A stretch of DNA of 64,000 nucleotides, taken from Flavobacteria bacterium MS024-3C. Lineage in GTDB: Bacteria > Bacteroidota > Bacteroidia > Flavobacteriales > Flavobacteriaceae. The notes beneath the pieces were generated by a model. The model did not search any database. It had not been told where the DNA came from and saw only the letters and a program-made list of their open reading frames with translations. Shown here piece by piece: positions 44,792-54,040 of the stretch (position 1 is the stretch's first letter; every line of letters starts with the position of its first letter). The translations under genes were made by a program, and so were the position numbers. The stretch covers positions 1-64,000 of the forward strand of contig ABVW01000007.1 of the NCBI GenBank assembly GCA_000173115.1, in the 5' to 3' direction.

Positions 44792-44824
44792 AACTACGGG
44801 CTGTAGTTGAAAGTTTTATCTTTG
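44792..44824 (+). promoter_or_regulatory. Promoter with inverted repeat before the epimerase gene
   Basis: TATCTTTG at 44817-44824 is an exact TAnnTTTG -7 match, 20 bases before ATG 44845. Directly upstream AACTAC-GGGCT-GTAGTT (44792-44808) is a 6-base inverted repeat that overlaps the place where a -33 contact would be, a suitable operator position. Confidence 0.55.
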
Positions 44825-44844
44825 CTTTTTATTCATTCAAAATC

Positions 44845-45702
44845 ATGATTTACATCACCGGCATTACAGGCTTTATAGGCCAAAACTTATCCCACTATCT
44901 GGGAGAGTATGTGGTGGGTGTAAATCTAAGAAAGCAGGAGCCCTTGGTTTTTGAAAAGGGAGCTGCGGTGGTGCACCTAGCAGGGAAGGCGCATGATTTG
45001 AAAAAGACGCTGGCTACTTCAGAATATTTCACCGTGAATACTGAGCTTACTAAAAAAGTTTTTAATGCTTTTTTGGCTTCTGAGGCTGGGGTGTTTGTGT
45101 TTATGAGTACCATTAAGGCTGTGGAAGGGAATGATGTAGAAGCATCGGCTTACAGCCAATCTAAGTACCAGGCGGAGGAGTATATATTGGCTCAAAAGGT
45201 TCCGGCAGGAAAGCGGGTGTATATTTTAAGGCCCGTGATGGTTCATGGTCCTGAGAATAAAGGGAATTTGAATGTATTGTTTGGGGCGGTGAAACGTTTG
45301 GGTGTTTGGCCTTTGGCGGTTTTTGAAAACCAGCGGTCTTTTGTGTCTGTGGAGAATCTTTGTTTTGTCATTAAAGAACTCATAACTAATGAAAATGTAG
45401 CTTCTGGGGTGTATGCGGTGGGAGATGAAGCGGCTTTGAGCACCAATGAACTAGTTGCCTTGGCGGGCGAGGCTATAGGGAAGAAAGTGGCTTTTTGGAA
45501 AGTGCCTAAGGGGCTGGTAATTCTATTGGCTAAGTTAGGAGATGTATTGCCGCTGCCATTGAACAGCGAGCGATTGGAGAAGCTTACAGAAAATGCGGTG
45601 GTAGACGCTAGTCCTTTGTTAAAGGCCTTGGGCATAAAGTCTTTGCCTTTGCGTACCTTAGACGGCTTTAAGAAAACCTTTGATTCTTTTGTAGATGAAT
45701 AG
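44845..45702 (+). CDS. NAD-dependent epimerase/dehydratase (SDR) paired with the initiating transferase
   Basis: The 285-residue extended SDR has the nucleotide loop TGITGFIG (residues ~4-11), a catalytic Y-S-Q-S-K set within AYSQSKYQAEEY, and RPVMVHGPENKGNL. It is a short relative of the WbpV/WbpP-type and GalE-like reductases or epimerases that act on 4-keto UDP-HexNAc. It overlaps the initiating sugar transferase by 8 bases and precedes the WbpM/CapD-like dehydratase. The likely job is to finish UDP-FucNAc/QuiNAc-like precursor formation after the dehydratase (WbpM-WbpV type). GC content rises sharply here compared with the upstream locus. Confidence 0.82.
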   Translation: MIYITGITGFIGQNLSHYLGEYVVGVNLRKQEPLVFEKGAAVVHLAGKAHDLKKTLATSEYFTVNTELTKKVFNAFLASEAGVFVFMSTIKAVEGNDVEASAYSQSKYQAEEYILAQKVPAGKRVYILRPVMVHGPENKGNLNVLFGAVKRLGVWPLAVFENQRSFVSVENLCFVIKELITNENVASGVYAVGDEAALSTNELVALAGEAIGKKVAFWKVPKGLVILLAKLGDVLPLPLNSERLEKLTENAVVDASPLLKALGIKSLPLRTLDGFKKTFDSFVDE

Positions 45703-46243
45703 AGTACTAGCCTTGTTGTTATTGGTTTTGTTGTCTCCGCTCTTTGTAGTGGTGGGGCTGGCCATTTATTTAGAAGATGGGGCGCCGGTGTTTTTTGTGC
45801 AAAAAAGGGTGGGTAAAGACTATAGCTTTTTTAGCTTGTACAAGTTTAGGACCATGAAAAAAAACACCCCCAATGTGGCCACCCATTTATTAGACAACCC
45901 AAAGCAGTATTTATTAGGCTTGGGAGGCTTGCTCCGTAAATTGTCCCTAGATGAATTACCCAATTTAATCAATATAGTGCGGGGAGAGATGGTTTTTGTG
46001 GGGCCTAGGCCTGCTTTGCACAACCAGGAAGACCTTATGGCGCTCAGGCTAGCGGCAGGGGTAGAGAAACAGATGCCTGGGATTACCGGATGGGCACAGA
46101 TTAATGGAAGGGACAGTATTTCCCTAGAAGAAAAGGTGGCGCTGGAAAAACATTATTTGGACAACCAATCGCTGGCCTTGAACCTAAAAATACTGTGGCG
46201 GACCCTCTTTAAAGTAGCGGGAGATAAGACTGTGTCTCATTAA
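45695..46243 (+). CDS. Undecaprenyl-phosphate sugar-1-phosphate transferase (PglC/WcaJ core)
   Basis: The 182-residue protein has one hydrophobic N-terminal re-entrant helix (residues ~3-24), then KRVGKDYSFFSLYKFRTM, LRKLSLDELPNLINIVRGEM, FVGPRPAL and PGITGWAQINGRD. This is the minimal monotopic phosphoglycosyltransferase core, as in PglC, which places the first sugar phosphate on undecaprenyl phosphate. It is the committed initiating enzyme for the glycan in this locus. It overlaps the epimerase by 8 bases, with 56 bases before the dehydratase gene. Confidence 0.92.
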   Translation: MNRVLALLLLVLLSPLFVVVGLAIYLEDGAPVFFVQKRVGKDYSFFSLYKFRTMKKNTPNVATHLLDNPKQYLLGLGGLLRKLSLDELPNLINIVRGEMVFVGPRPALHNQEDLMALRLAAGVEKQMPGITGWAQINGRDSISLEEKVALEKHYLDNQSLALNLKILWRTLFKVAGDKTVSH

Positions 46244-46299
46244 ATAAAATTCCAACAGAAATAGTATCTTAGCAGTCAATTAGAAACAACCTACTGCCC

Positions 46300-48132
46300 A
46301 TGCTACTGGCCAAAATATTCAAGAACCATTACAACAAAACCTATGCCTACATCCTAGATGTATTGGGGCTGGCTTTTGCTATAAAGGTATTGTTGCAGCT
46401 CAATGGGGCCACCGTGATTATAAACCAATACCAGGATTTGGCGGTGTATGGGGTCTTGGCCATTTTGGGCATCCGCCTTATGGGCGGGTACAGCATGATG
46501 CTGCGCTTTACCTCATTATTAGACGTGTCTAGAATTGCAGCAGGGCTGTTTATAGCCACTGTTTTATTTGGGTTTTATACCGGGGCTACCACCCGATTGG
46601 AGTTTAGGTATTTGGTGCTGTTATTTTACTTCTCCATTACCGTATTGGTGGCGTATAGGGTGGGAGTGCGCCTCTTGTACCACCGATCTATTGCAGTGAC
46701 CGAGAAAACCCCCACTTTGTTGTTTGGGGCAGGTACCAATGGTTTAAATGCCCAAAGGGCGCTCATGAATTCCAGTAGCATTCAAGTGCTTGGTTTTGTA
46801 GACGACGACCCAGCTAAAATAGGCCGTTCCATAGAAGGATTGCCCGTATATGGGATGAAAGGCCTGGCCGCAGTAGTGGCCAAAAAAGTGGTGGCCCAAG
46901 TGGTGCTTACCTCAGAGAAGCTGTCCGTAGGGCGTAAAAAAGAACTCTTTGATTTTCTAAGTGCCTTAGGGGTAAAAGTATTTACTGTGCCCTCAGTGGA
47001 CCAGTGGGTTCAGGGTGGGGCCCAGGGAAATGCCCTGAAATCTATAAAAATAGAAGACCTGCTCAAAAGAGACGCCATTGCCATAGATTTGGCCAGAAAT
47101 AAGGCTGTATATGCCGGGAAACGCATCCTAGTGACCGGAGCGGCAGGCTCCATAGGCGCAGAGATTGTAACACAGCTCCTGCCCTTTGGCCCCGCAGAAC
47201 TGCTATTATTAGATGCAGCAGAAACCCCTTTATTTCATCTAAAGAACCAATTGGGGGCCCAATACCCAGGAAAGGTCTCTTACCATGTGGCCTCCGTATT
47301 AGACCACCAATACCTTGAGCGTCTTTTTCAGGACCCAGCAGGCATAGATGTGGTGTTTCACGCTGCTGCCTACAAGCACGTGTTTATGATGGAACAGCAG
47401 CCCCAGGCCGCTATTTTGAATAATATTTTAGGGACCAAGCAGCTCATAGATTTAAGTATACAACACCAGGTGGCCCAATTGGTCTTGGTCTCTACAGACA
47501 AGGCCGTGAATCCTTCTAATGTGATGGGGGCTTCTAAACGCATTGCAGAATTGTATTTGGCGGCTTGTATGGAAAAGGCAGGCCAAACCAAGCTCATTAC
47601 CACCCGTTTTGGGAATGTGCTTGGGTCCAACGGTTCAGTAGTGCCTATCTTTAGCGCCCAAATAGCGGCAGGAGGGCCTGTGACCGTCACCCATCCAGAA
47701 ATTACCCGTTATTTTATGACCATTCCAGAAGCCTGTCAATTGGTCTTAGAAGCAGGTGCCATTGGCGGCGGCGGAGAGGTTTTTGTCTTTGACATGGGGG
47801 ACCCAGTGAAAATTAAAGACCTGGCGGTAAATATGATCCGCCTCTCTGGATTGGTAGAAGACCAGGACATAAAAATTGAATATAGCGGCCTTAGGCCAGG
47901 AGAGAAGCTCTATGAGGAATTGCTCACAGACAAAGAAGATTTACTACCTTCTCACAATCCCCTGATTTTTAAAGCCAAGAAAGAAACCCTAGCTGCCACA
48001 TTAGCCAGTGGTATTGCCGTTTTATTAGAGATGGCCGCTCAAGGCGCCACAGCAGAAGTATTGGTAAAACAAATGAAAAAATTGGTGCCAGAGTTTAAAA
48101 GTATGCACTCTCCTTTTGAAAAATTAGATTAA
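46300..48132 (+). CDS. Membrane UDP-HexNAc 4,6-dehydratase (WbpM/CapD/PglF type)
   Basis: The 610-residue protein has four or five transmembrane segments in residues ~14-130, a Rossmann-like CoA-binding segment (LLFGAGTNGLNAQRAL near 141), and a C-terminal extended SDR with VTGAAGSIGAE near residues 276-286. STDKAVNPSNVMGASKR (about 397) is the diagnostic WbpM/CapD block, with Met replacing the usual Tyr. The full-length fusion is typical (about 600-650). It makes the UDP-4-keto-6-deoxy-HexNAc precursor. With the upstream epimerase and transferase it forms a conserved end of the glycan locus. A TATCTTAG near 46265 may be its weak promoter. Confidence 0.92.
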   Translation: MLLAKIFKNHYNKTYAYILDVLGLAFAIKVLLQLNGATVIINQYQDLAVYGVLAILGIRLMGGYSMMLRFTSLLDVSRIAAGLFIATVLFGFYTGATTRLEFRYLVLLFYFSITVLVAYRVGVRLLYHRSIAVTEKTPTLLFGAGTNGLNAQRALMNSSSIQVLGFVDDDPAKIGRSIEGLPVYGMKGLAAVVAKKVVAQVVLTSEKLSVGRKKELFDFLSALGVKVFTVPSVDQWVQGGAQGNALKSIKIEDLLKRDAIAIDLARNKAVYAGKRILVTGAAGSIGAEIVTQLLPFGPAELLLLDAAETPLFHLKNQLGAQYPGKVSYHVASVLDHQYLERLFQDPAGIDVVFHAAAYKHVFMMEQQPQAAILNNILGTKQLIDLSIQHQVAQLVLVSTDKAVNPSNVMGASKRIAELYLAACMEKAGQTKLITTRFGNVLGSNGSVVPIFSAQIAAGGPVTVTHPEITRYFMTIPEACQLVLEAGAIGGGGEVFVFDMGDPVKIKDLAVNMIRLSGLVEDQDIKIEYSGLRPGEKLYEELLTDKEDLLPSHNPLIFKAKKETLAATLASGIAVLLEMAAQGATAEVLVKQMKKLVPEFKSMHSPFEKLD

Positions 48133-48166
48133 TTTTACGTTCAAGTTTACATAAAAAAGAAACCCT

Positions 48167-48442
48167 ATGAAGAAAATGATGTACAATGGAAAGGCCTTAT
48201 TAGCCCTTGCTGCCATGGTCCTTTTGGCCAGTTGTGGAGAAGCTCCTACCAACTGCGAATGTAAAGAAAACTTAGACCTGGTGGTGAACCACGAGCAAAA
48301 TGCAGCCACTACTTATGTGGGGCAGTTTAACAAGGACATTTACGATACTTGTATTGACCAATTCAAGAAAGCCAATAATATAGACGGAGAGGTACTGATC
48401 AGAGTAGTATACCAATCTTATGAAGAAGCCTGCGTAGAATAA
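48167..48442 (+). CDS. Small Cys-rich lipoprotein of unknown function
   Basis: The 91-residue protein has a lipoprotein signal with the lipobox LLAS-Cys23. The mature ~68 residues include C-E-C (CECKENL) and two later cysteines (YDTCIDQF, EEACVE). There is no known catalytic motif. The stop codon overlaps the hemH start by one base (TAATG), so the two genes are likely co-transcribed; a link with iron or haem handling is possible but only by neighbourhood. A start at 48176 or 48179 would shorten it by three or four residues. Confidence 0.7.
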   Translation: MKKMMYNGKALLALAAMVLLASCGEAPTNCECKENLDLVVNHEQNAATTYVGQFNKDIYDTCIDQFKKANNIDGEVLIRVVYQSYEEACVE

Positions 48443-49482
48443 TGGGTAAAAAAGGATTATTACTCGTTAACTTAGGTTCTCCAGATTCCCCTACCAAAAA
48501 AGACGTAAAGCCTTATTTGGCAGAATTCCTGATGGATTCTAGGGTCATAGATGTTCCCAAAGCGCTTAGAACGCTTTTGGTCAAAGGAATTATACTGCAA
48601 ACCAGGCCCAAAAAGTCTGCCAAAGCCTACGCCAAGATTTGGTGGGAAGAAGGGTCCCCTTTGGTGGTGATCTCTGAGCGTTTTGCCGCTAAATTGGCTG
48701 CCCAATTAGACATGCCAGTAGCCCTAGGCATGCGCTATGGTTCCATGAGCATTAAAAACGCCCTAGCAGAACTAGACGCTAAGGGGGTAGATGAGGTGCT
48801 CTTGGTGCCCCTATACCCACAGTACGCTATGAGCTCTTTTGAGACCGTGGTGGTGAAGGTATTGGAAGACCAAAGGGCGTTTTTTCCAAGCATGAAAGCG
48901 CAAACCTTGCAAGCCTTTTACAGACAACCAGACTATATTAAAGTACTGGGAGACCATATTAAAAAACAATTGGAAGGTTTTGACTACGACCAGATCTTGT
49001 TTTCTTACCATGGAATTCCAGAGCGTCATATTAGAAAATCAGATCCCACCAAGTTCCACTGTGCTATAGATGGCAACTGCTGTAGTATTAACTCGGTGGC
49101 CCACCATACCTGTTACAGGCACCAGTGCTATGAGACCACTAAATTGGTCCGGGAATATCTGGGCTTGCCAGAGGAGCAGGTGGCCCTGTCCTTCCAATCT
49201 AGGTTGGCTGGAGACCCATGGTTAAAGCCTTATACTGACTATGAATTTGAGCGTTTTGCCAAAGAAGGCAAGACCAAATTGGCGGTCATTACCCCTGCAT
49301 TTGTTTCCGATTGTTTGGAGACTTTGGAAGAAATTGCCATGGAAGGTGAAGAAGAATTTATGGAAGCAGGCGGAGAAAGCTTTAAGCACATCTCTTGCCT
49401 GAATGACTCAGATGCCTGGGTTGCGCTCATGAAAGATTGGGTGACGCAGTGGGAAACCACCAGCGAATTGCCCTATGTCTAA
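48442..49482 (+). CDS. hemH: Ferrochelatase
   Basis: The 346-residue protein opens GLLLVNLGSPDSPTKKDVKPYL, has the active-site block SYHGIPERHIRKSDPTK near residues 193-209, and PAFVSDCLETLEEI near residue 283 with the conserved glutamates. It inserts ferrous iron into protoporphyrin IX, the last step of haem b synthesis. Several cysteines (HCAIDGNCC, HTCYRHQC) are present near 213-235, an extra segment found in many Bacteroidota ferrochelatases. It overlaps the MATE gene by 8 bases. hemJ lies about 4.5 kb downstream, so two haem genes share this neighbourhood. Confidence 0.95.
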   Translation: MGKKGLLLVNLGSPDSPTKKDVKPYLAEFLMDSRVIDVPKALRTLLVKGIILQTRPKKSAKAYAKIWWEEGSPLVVISERFAAKLAAQLDMPVALGMRYGSMSIKNALAELDAKGVDEVLLVPLYPQYAMSSFETVVVKVLEDQRAFFPSMKAQTLQAFYRQPDYIKVLGDHIKKQLEGFDYDQILFSYHGIPERHIRKSDPTKFHCAIDGNCCSINSVAHHTCYRHQCYETTKLVREYLGLPEEQVALSFQSRLAGDPWLKPYTDYEFERFAKEGKTKLAVITPAFVSDCLETLEEIAMEGEEEFMEAGGESFKHISCLNDSDAWVALMKDWVTQWETTSELPYV

Positions 49483-50848
49483 AATTTCTGCGACCGCTTT
49501 AGGCACACAGCCCATAGGCCCGCTGCTGGTAAAGCAAGCGGTGCCGGCTTCTATTGGGATTCTGGTCATGTCACTCAATGTACTGGTGGACTCTATTTTT
49601 GTTGGGAACTGGATTGGGGCTTTGGGCATCGCGGCCATTAATGTGGTCCTGCCGGTGTCTTTCTTTATTGCCGCACTTGGAATGGCCATAGGCATTGGGG
49701 GTTCCAGTATTATCTCTCGTGCCTTGGGAGCGGGGGAACATGAAAAAGCCACCACTACTTTTGGGAACCAAATAGCCCTTACGGTGCTCATTACCGTATC
49801 TATGGCCGCTTTGGGGCTGTATTTTATGGAGGGCATTATACCCGCCTTTGGGGGCCAGGGGCAAATTTACCCGCTGGCCAAAACCTATTACACCATTGTT
49901 TTATACGGGGTGCCTTTCTTGGGCCTTTGTATGATGGGCAATACCGTCATTAGGGCAGAGGGCAAGCCCAAATTTGCCATGGTGGCCATGATCATTCCCT
50001 CTGTGGGAAACTTACTCATGGATTATGTTTTTATTTATGTCTTTGACTGGGGCATGGCCGGAGCGGCCTGGGCCACTACCGGAGGTTATTTGCTCTGTTT
50101 TGTCTATGTAGCCTATTTCTTTTTGTCTAAAAACGCTTCGTTAAAACCGCGTTTTAAGCATTTTGTCTTTAAAAAATCCATTGTTTCAGAAATTGGGGCC
50201 TTGGGCTTTGTGACCCTGGCCAGACAGGCCGCTACCTCCATCACTTACCTGATCATGAACAGCCTCCTGTTTTCTATGGGTGGAGAAGCCCTGGTGGCCG
50301 TGTATGCCATTGTGGGGCGCATGCTCATGTTTGCCTTATTTCCTGTTTTTGGGGTCACCCAGGGGTTTTTACCCATTGCCGGTTTTAATTACGGGGCCGG
50401 AAATATGCAGCGGGTTCGCGAGAGTATCAATACCGCTATCTTGTACGCATCGGCGCTAGCCACTTTAGTTTTTATAGGACTTATGGTGTTTCCAGAGGCC
50501 ATTACGGCCTTGTTCCTCTCTTCTAAAAATGCAGATCCAGAGACCATGGCCTTAAATGCCTATGTCTTAGAAAATACGCCAGCGGCCATGCGCTGGGTAT
50601 TTGCCGCCACCCCTATTATTGCGCTTCAACTCATTGGCGCTGCTTATTTTCAGGCGGCTGGCAAAGCCATTCCAGCCCTTTTACTCACTTTGAGCCGTCA
50701 GGCACTGCTGTTTATTCCCTTGGTATTCTTATTACCTATGTGGTTGGGCACCATTGGGGTATGGCTGGCCTTTCCCATTTCTGACCTATTGGCCACCCTC
50801 ATTACTGGCTATTTTTTAAGGCGGGAAATTAAACGGTTTTTTTCGTAA
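49475..50848 (+). CDS. MATE family efflux transporter
   Basis: The 457-residue polytopic protein shows twelve hydrophobic segments. The N-terminal half has PASIGILVMSLNVLVDSIFVGNWIG, followed by GIGGSSIISRALGAGE, and the C-terminal half repeats the pattern with GVTQGFLPIAGFNYGAGN. This is the NorM/DinF-like multidrug and toxin extrusion fold, an antiporter driven by sodium or protons in the inner membrane. The substrate is unknown. It overlaps hemH by 8 bases. Confidence 0.92.
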   Translation: MSKISATALGTQPIGPLLVKQAVPASIGILVMSLNVLVDSIFVGNWIGALGIAAINVVLPVSFFIAALGMAIGIGGSSIISRALGAGEHEKATTTFGNQIALTVLITVSMAALGLYFMEGIIPAFGGQGQIYPLAKTYYTIVLYGVPFLGLCMMGNTVIRAEGKPKFAMVAMIIPSVGNLLMDYVFIYVFDWGMAGAAWATTGGYLLCFVYVAYFFLSKNASLKPRFKHFVFKKSIVSEIGALGFVTLARQAATSITYLIMNSLLFSMGGEALVAVYAIVGRMLMFALFPVFGVTQGFLPIAGFNYGAGNMQRVRESINTAILYASALATLVFIGLMVFPEAITALFLSSKNADPETMALNAYVLENTPAAMRWVFAATPIIALQLIGAAYFQAAGKAIPALLLTLSRQALLFIPLVFLLPMWLGTIGVWLAFPISDLLATLITGYFLRREIKRFFS

Positions 50849-50877
50849 ATTAGGTTCTTTAATAAACCGACGAATCC

Positions 50878-53469
50878 ATGAAAAACTATTTCCTACTCAG
50901 TCTAGGGCTTTTGGCCTTGGTCCTGAGTCCCCAAGACACCCAAGCACAAAGAAGAAATAAAGCCGCAGCCCCTGCCATTGCGCCGGAGCTGGTCAAAGGC
51001 ATTGAATACAGAGAACTGGGCCCTTTTAGGGGCGGACGTTCTGCTGCCGTAACAGGGGTGCCAGGACAACCCAATCTATTTTATATGGGCGCTACCGGTG
51101 GTGGGGTTTGGAAAACAGACAACGCAGGAACCACTTGGAAAAATATATCAGACGGTTTCTTTGGCGGGAGTATTGGTGCAGTTGCCGTAGCCCCCTCAGA
51201 TCCTAACGTTATTTACGTAGGTGGTGGAGAAGTGACCCTTAGGGGGAATGTCTCTTCTGGTAACGGCATGTACAAGAGTATAGACGCCGGAAAGACTTGG
51301 AATTTTATAGGCCTCCCAGAGAGTAGGCACATTCCTAGGGTACGCATTCACCCTACCAATCCAGAGGTGGTTTATGCAGCCGTATTGGGTAACATATACA
51401 AGCCCACCCAGGAGCGTGGGGTGTACAAGAGTACAGACGGCGGGAAGAGCTGGAGACGTACCTTGTTTGCCAATGCCAACGCTGGGGCGGTAGATTTAAT
51501 CATAGATCCTAACAATGCTAGGGTGTTGTATGCTACTACTTGGCGGGTGAACAGAACCCCTTATTCCCTGAATTCAGGAGGAGAAGGGTCCAAGGTGTGG
51601 AAAAGTACAGATGCAGGAGAAAGCTGGACCGAGCTCTCTGCCAACAAAGGCTTTGCCAAAGGCACGCTTGGGATTATGGGTATTACCGCCTCTCCAGTAA
51701 AGGCAGACCGCATTTGGGCTATGGTAGAAAACAAAGACCAGGGTGGTTTGTACCGTTCAGAAGACGGTGGCGCTACTTGGAGTAAAATAAACGACGAACG
51801 TAAATTACGCCAGCGTGCCTGGTACTACACCAGACTATACGCAGACACCCAGGATGCAGACGGGCTCTATGTGCTCAATGTGCGTTACCACAAGAGTACA
51901 GACGGCGGAAAGTCTTTTGAAACGGCCAACGCGCCCCATGGAGACCACCACGATTTGTGGATTGCCCCAGAAGACAACCAAAGAATGATCATGGCAGACG
52001 ACGGTGGTGCTCAGGTGTCCCTAGATGGTGGCGCCAGCTGGAGCACCTACCACAACCAGCCAACGGCCCAGTATTACAGGGTTACTACAGACAACAGTTT
52101 TCCCTATAGAATTTATGTGGCCCAGCAAGACAATTCTACCCAGCGCGTAAAACACCGCTCAGACGGGGGGAGTATTTCTGAATCTGATTGGGAAGAAACA
52201 GCCGGAGGAGAGTCTGCGCATATTGCTGTGGATCCTAAGAACAACGACATTGTGTACGGCGGTAGTTATGGCGGTTTCCTCACCCGTGTGAACCACAAAA
52301 CAGGAACGACTAGAGGAATAAATGTGTGGCCAGACAACCCAATGGGTTATGGGGCAGAGGGTATGAAATACCGTTTCCAATGGAACTTCCCCATTATTTT
52401 CTCCAAGCACAACCCAGACAAATTATATACCTTTTCTCAGCATGTACACGCCACCACCAACGAGGGGCAAAGCTGGGAGATCTTAAGCCCAGACCTCACT
52501 AGAAACGACCCTACTAAATTGGTGTCTTCTGGAGGGCCTATCACTCAGGACAATACCGGAGTAGAGTATTACGCCACTATTTTTGCTGCAGCAGAAAGCC
52601 CTTTAAAAGAAGGCGAATTATGGGTGGGCTCAGACGACGGCCTCGTGCACCTCACCAAAGACGGTGGTGCCAATTGGACCAATATTACCCCAAAGCAAAT
52701 GCCCACATGGGCTATGGTGAACTCGGTAGAACCCTCTGCCTTTGATCCAGCGGTCTGTTACATAGCTGCTACTTCTTATAAGTCAGGAGACTTTACGCCT
52801 TATTTATACAAGACTTCAGACTACGGAAAAACTTGGACCACCATTAGCAGCGGTATAGCCAAAGAGCACTTTACTAGGGTGCTCAGAGAAGACCCTGCGC
52901 AAAAAGGCCTCTTGTATGCCGGTACAGAAAACGGCATGTATGTGTCTTACAATGACGGTGCCGCTTGGCAGTCTTTTCAAAACAACCTGCCTTTAGTGCC
53001 CATCACAGATTTGGCCGTTAAGGACAACGCCCTTATTGTGGCCACCCAGGGAAGGTCTCTTTGGATGATAGATGACCTCACAGTGCTGCATCAGCTTTTG
53101 GCTGCCGGAAATACCAGCGCCAAAACCGCCCGTTTGTTTGATCCAAAAGACGCTTATAGGACCAAAGGTCGTGGCGGAAGGGCTTCCCTCACAGCGGGAA
53201 CCAACCTGCCCAACGGAGTCATTACCCACTTTTACCTTCCAGAAGGAATGGAGCAAGACTCGGTGGTATTAAATTACCACAATGCTGCTGGAGACCTACT
53301 GGCCAGCTTTAGCAACAAAGCCAAAGAGCGCAAAGACAAACTCACCCTCACTGCAGGGGCCAACAGTTTTGTATGGAACACCAGAGGAACTGGTTCCGAG
53401 CTGCTCCCTGGAATGATTATGTGGTGGGCCAACCTAGATGGTCCAAAAGCCGTTCCTGGGGGCGTATAA
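50878..53469 (+). CDS. Exported BNR/VPS10-repeat protein, N-terminal part (frameshifted)
   Basis: This 863-residue frame begins with a signal peptide (residues 1-23, ...DTQAQ). It has at least ten BNR/sialidase-like repeats of S/T-x-D-x-G-x-T/S-W form (KTDNAGTTWK, KSIDAGKTWN, KSTDGGKSWR, RSEDGGATWS, TKDGGANWT, KTSDYGKTWT), giving two beta-propellers of VPS10/sortilin type. Family members annotated as glycosyl hydrolases are about 1,050 residues. The frame ends early at AVPGGV just after a G5 run (53458-53462), and the missing tail lies in the neighbouring frame. The exported protein may bind or cleave surface polymers, but no catalytic site is identified. The gene starts 29 bases after the MATE gene. 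Confidence 0.85.
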   Translation: MKNYFLLSLGLLALVLSPQDTQAQRRNKAAAPAIAPELVKGIEYRELGPFRGGRSAAVTGVPGQPNLFYMGATGGGVWKTDNAGTTWKNISDGFFGGSIGAVAVAPSDPNVIYVGGGEVTLRGNVSSGNGMYKSIDAGKTWNFIGLPESRHIPRVRIHPTNPEVVYAAVLGNIYKPTQERGVYKSTDGGKSWRRTLFANANAGAVDLIIDPNNARVLYATTWRVNRTPYSLNSGGEGSKVWKSTDAGESWTELSANKGFAKGTLGIMGITASPVKADRIWAMVENKDQGGLYRSEDGGATWSKINDERKLRQRAWYYTRLYADTQDADGLYVLNVRYHKSTDGGKSFETANAPHGDHHDLWIAPEDNQRMIMADDGGAQVSLDGGASWSTYHNQPTAQYYRVTTDNSFPYRIYVAQQDNSTQRVKHRSDGGSISESDWEETAGGESAHIAVDPKNNDIVYGGSYGGFLTRVNHKTGTTRGINVWPDNPMGYGAEGMKYRFQWNFPIIFSKHNPDKLYTFSQHVHATTNEGQSWEILSPDLTRNDPTKLVSSGGPITQDNTGVEYYATIFAAAESPLKEGELWVGSDDGLVHLTKDGGANWTNITPKQMPTWAMVNSVEPSAFDPAVCYIAATSYKSGDFTPYLYKTSDYGKTWTTISSGIAKEHFTRVLREDPAQKGLLYAGTENGMYVSYNDGAAWQSFQNNLPLVPITDLAVKDNALIVATQGRSLWMIDDLTVLHQLLAAGNTSAKTARLFDPKDAYRTKGRGGRASLTAGTNLPNGVITHFYLPEGMEQDSVVLNYHNAAGDLLASFSNKAKERKDKLTLTAGANSFVWNTRGTGSELLPGMIMWWANLDGPKAVPGGV

Positions 53470-54022
53470 GGTCTCTATGAGCGTGGGAGACCAGACCATA
53501 GCCACCCATGACTTTAGCCTTATGCCAGACCCGCGTGCAGAAGCCTCTGTGGCAGACATGCAGGCCCAATACGACTTTATTACTGCGGTAAACACGACCA
53601 TTAACGAGGCCCACAACGCCATAAAAAATATCCGCGATGTGAACGCCAAGCTGTCTGCCTTTATGAAAAAATACAAAGGAGACACTGCTGTAAGTGATCT
53701 ACACACAATGGCCAAGGACATGAAGGAAAGCTTAGAAACGGTAGAGAAAGCCTTGTACCAGACCCAGAATAGGTCTGGACAAGACCCCTTGAACTTCCCC
53801 ATACGCCTCACCAACAAATTGGGCCACTTGAATTCATTGGTGGGTCTAGATGACTTTGCTCCCACGGAGCAAGATGAGGCAGTAAGACAAGAGCTCACCG
53901 CAGCCATTGCCGTGCAATTGGCAGCATTTAACCAAAGCATTTCCGAGCAATTAGAAGCCTTTAACGCGGCATTCACCGCCAAAGGACTGCCCTTTTTATC
54001 GGTTGCCGATGACAAAGAATAA
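53438..54022 (+). pseudogene. C-terminal part of the BNR/VPS10-repeat protein in shifted frame
   Basis: The open frame runs from 53438 to 54022, but true homology begins at about base 53462 with AYKVSMSVGDQTIATHDF, the natural continuation of ...GPKAVPG in the upstream frame. Removal of one G from the 53458-53462 run would join both parts into one protein of about 1,047 residues. The tail is an Ig-like strand set followed by helices (LETVEKALYQTQNR, LTNKLGHLNSLVG), usual for this family. It may be a sequencing or assembly error, a real mutation, or a slippage site. Confidence 0.85.
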
Positions 54023-54027
54023 TTGAT

Positions 54028-54035
54028 TATTTTTG
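54028..54035 (+). promoter_or_regulatory. TAnnTTTG -7 element before hemJ
   Basis: TATTTTTG matches the consensus exactly, 5 bases before ATG 54041. This would give a near-leaderless transcript for hemJ. The AT-rich context makes a chance match possible. Confidence 0.35.
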
Positions 54036-54040
54036 TGTCT

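Noticed and set aside
45243-45635. Minus-strand open frame opposite the epimerase gene
   Set aside because: Antisense shadow of a GC-richer gene with complete SDR motifs on the plus strand.
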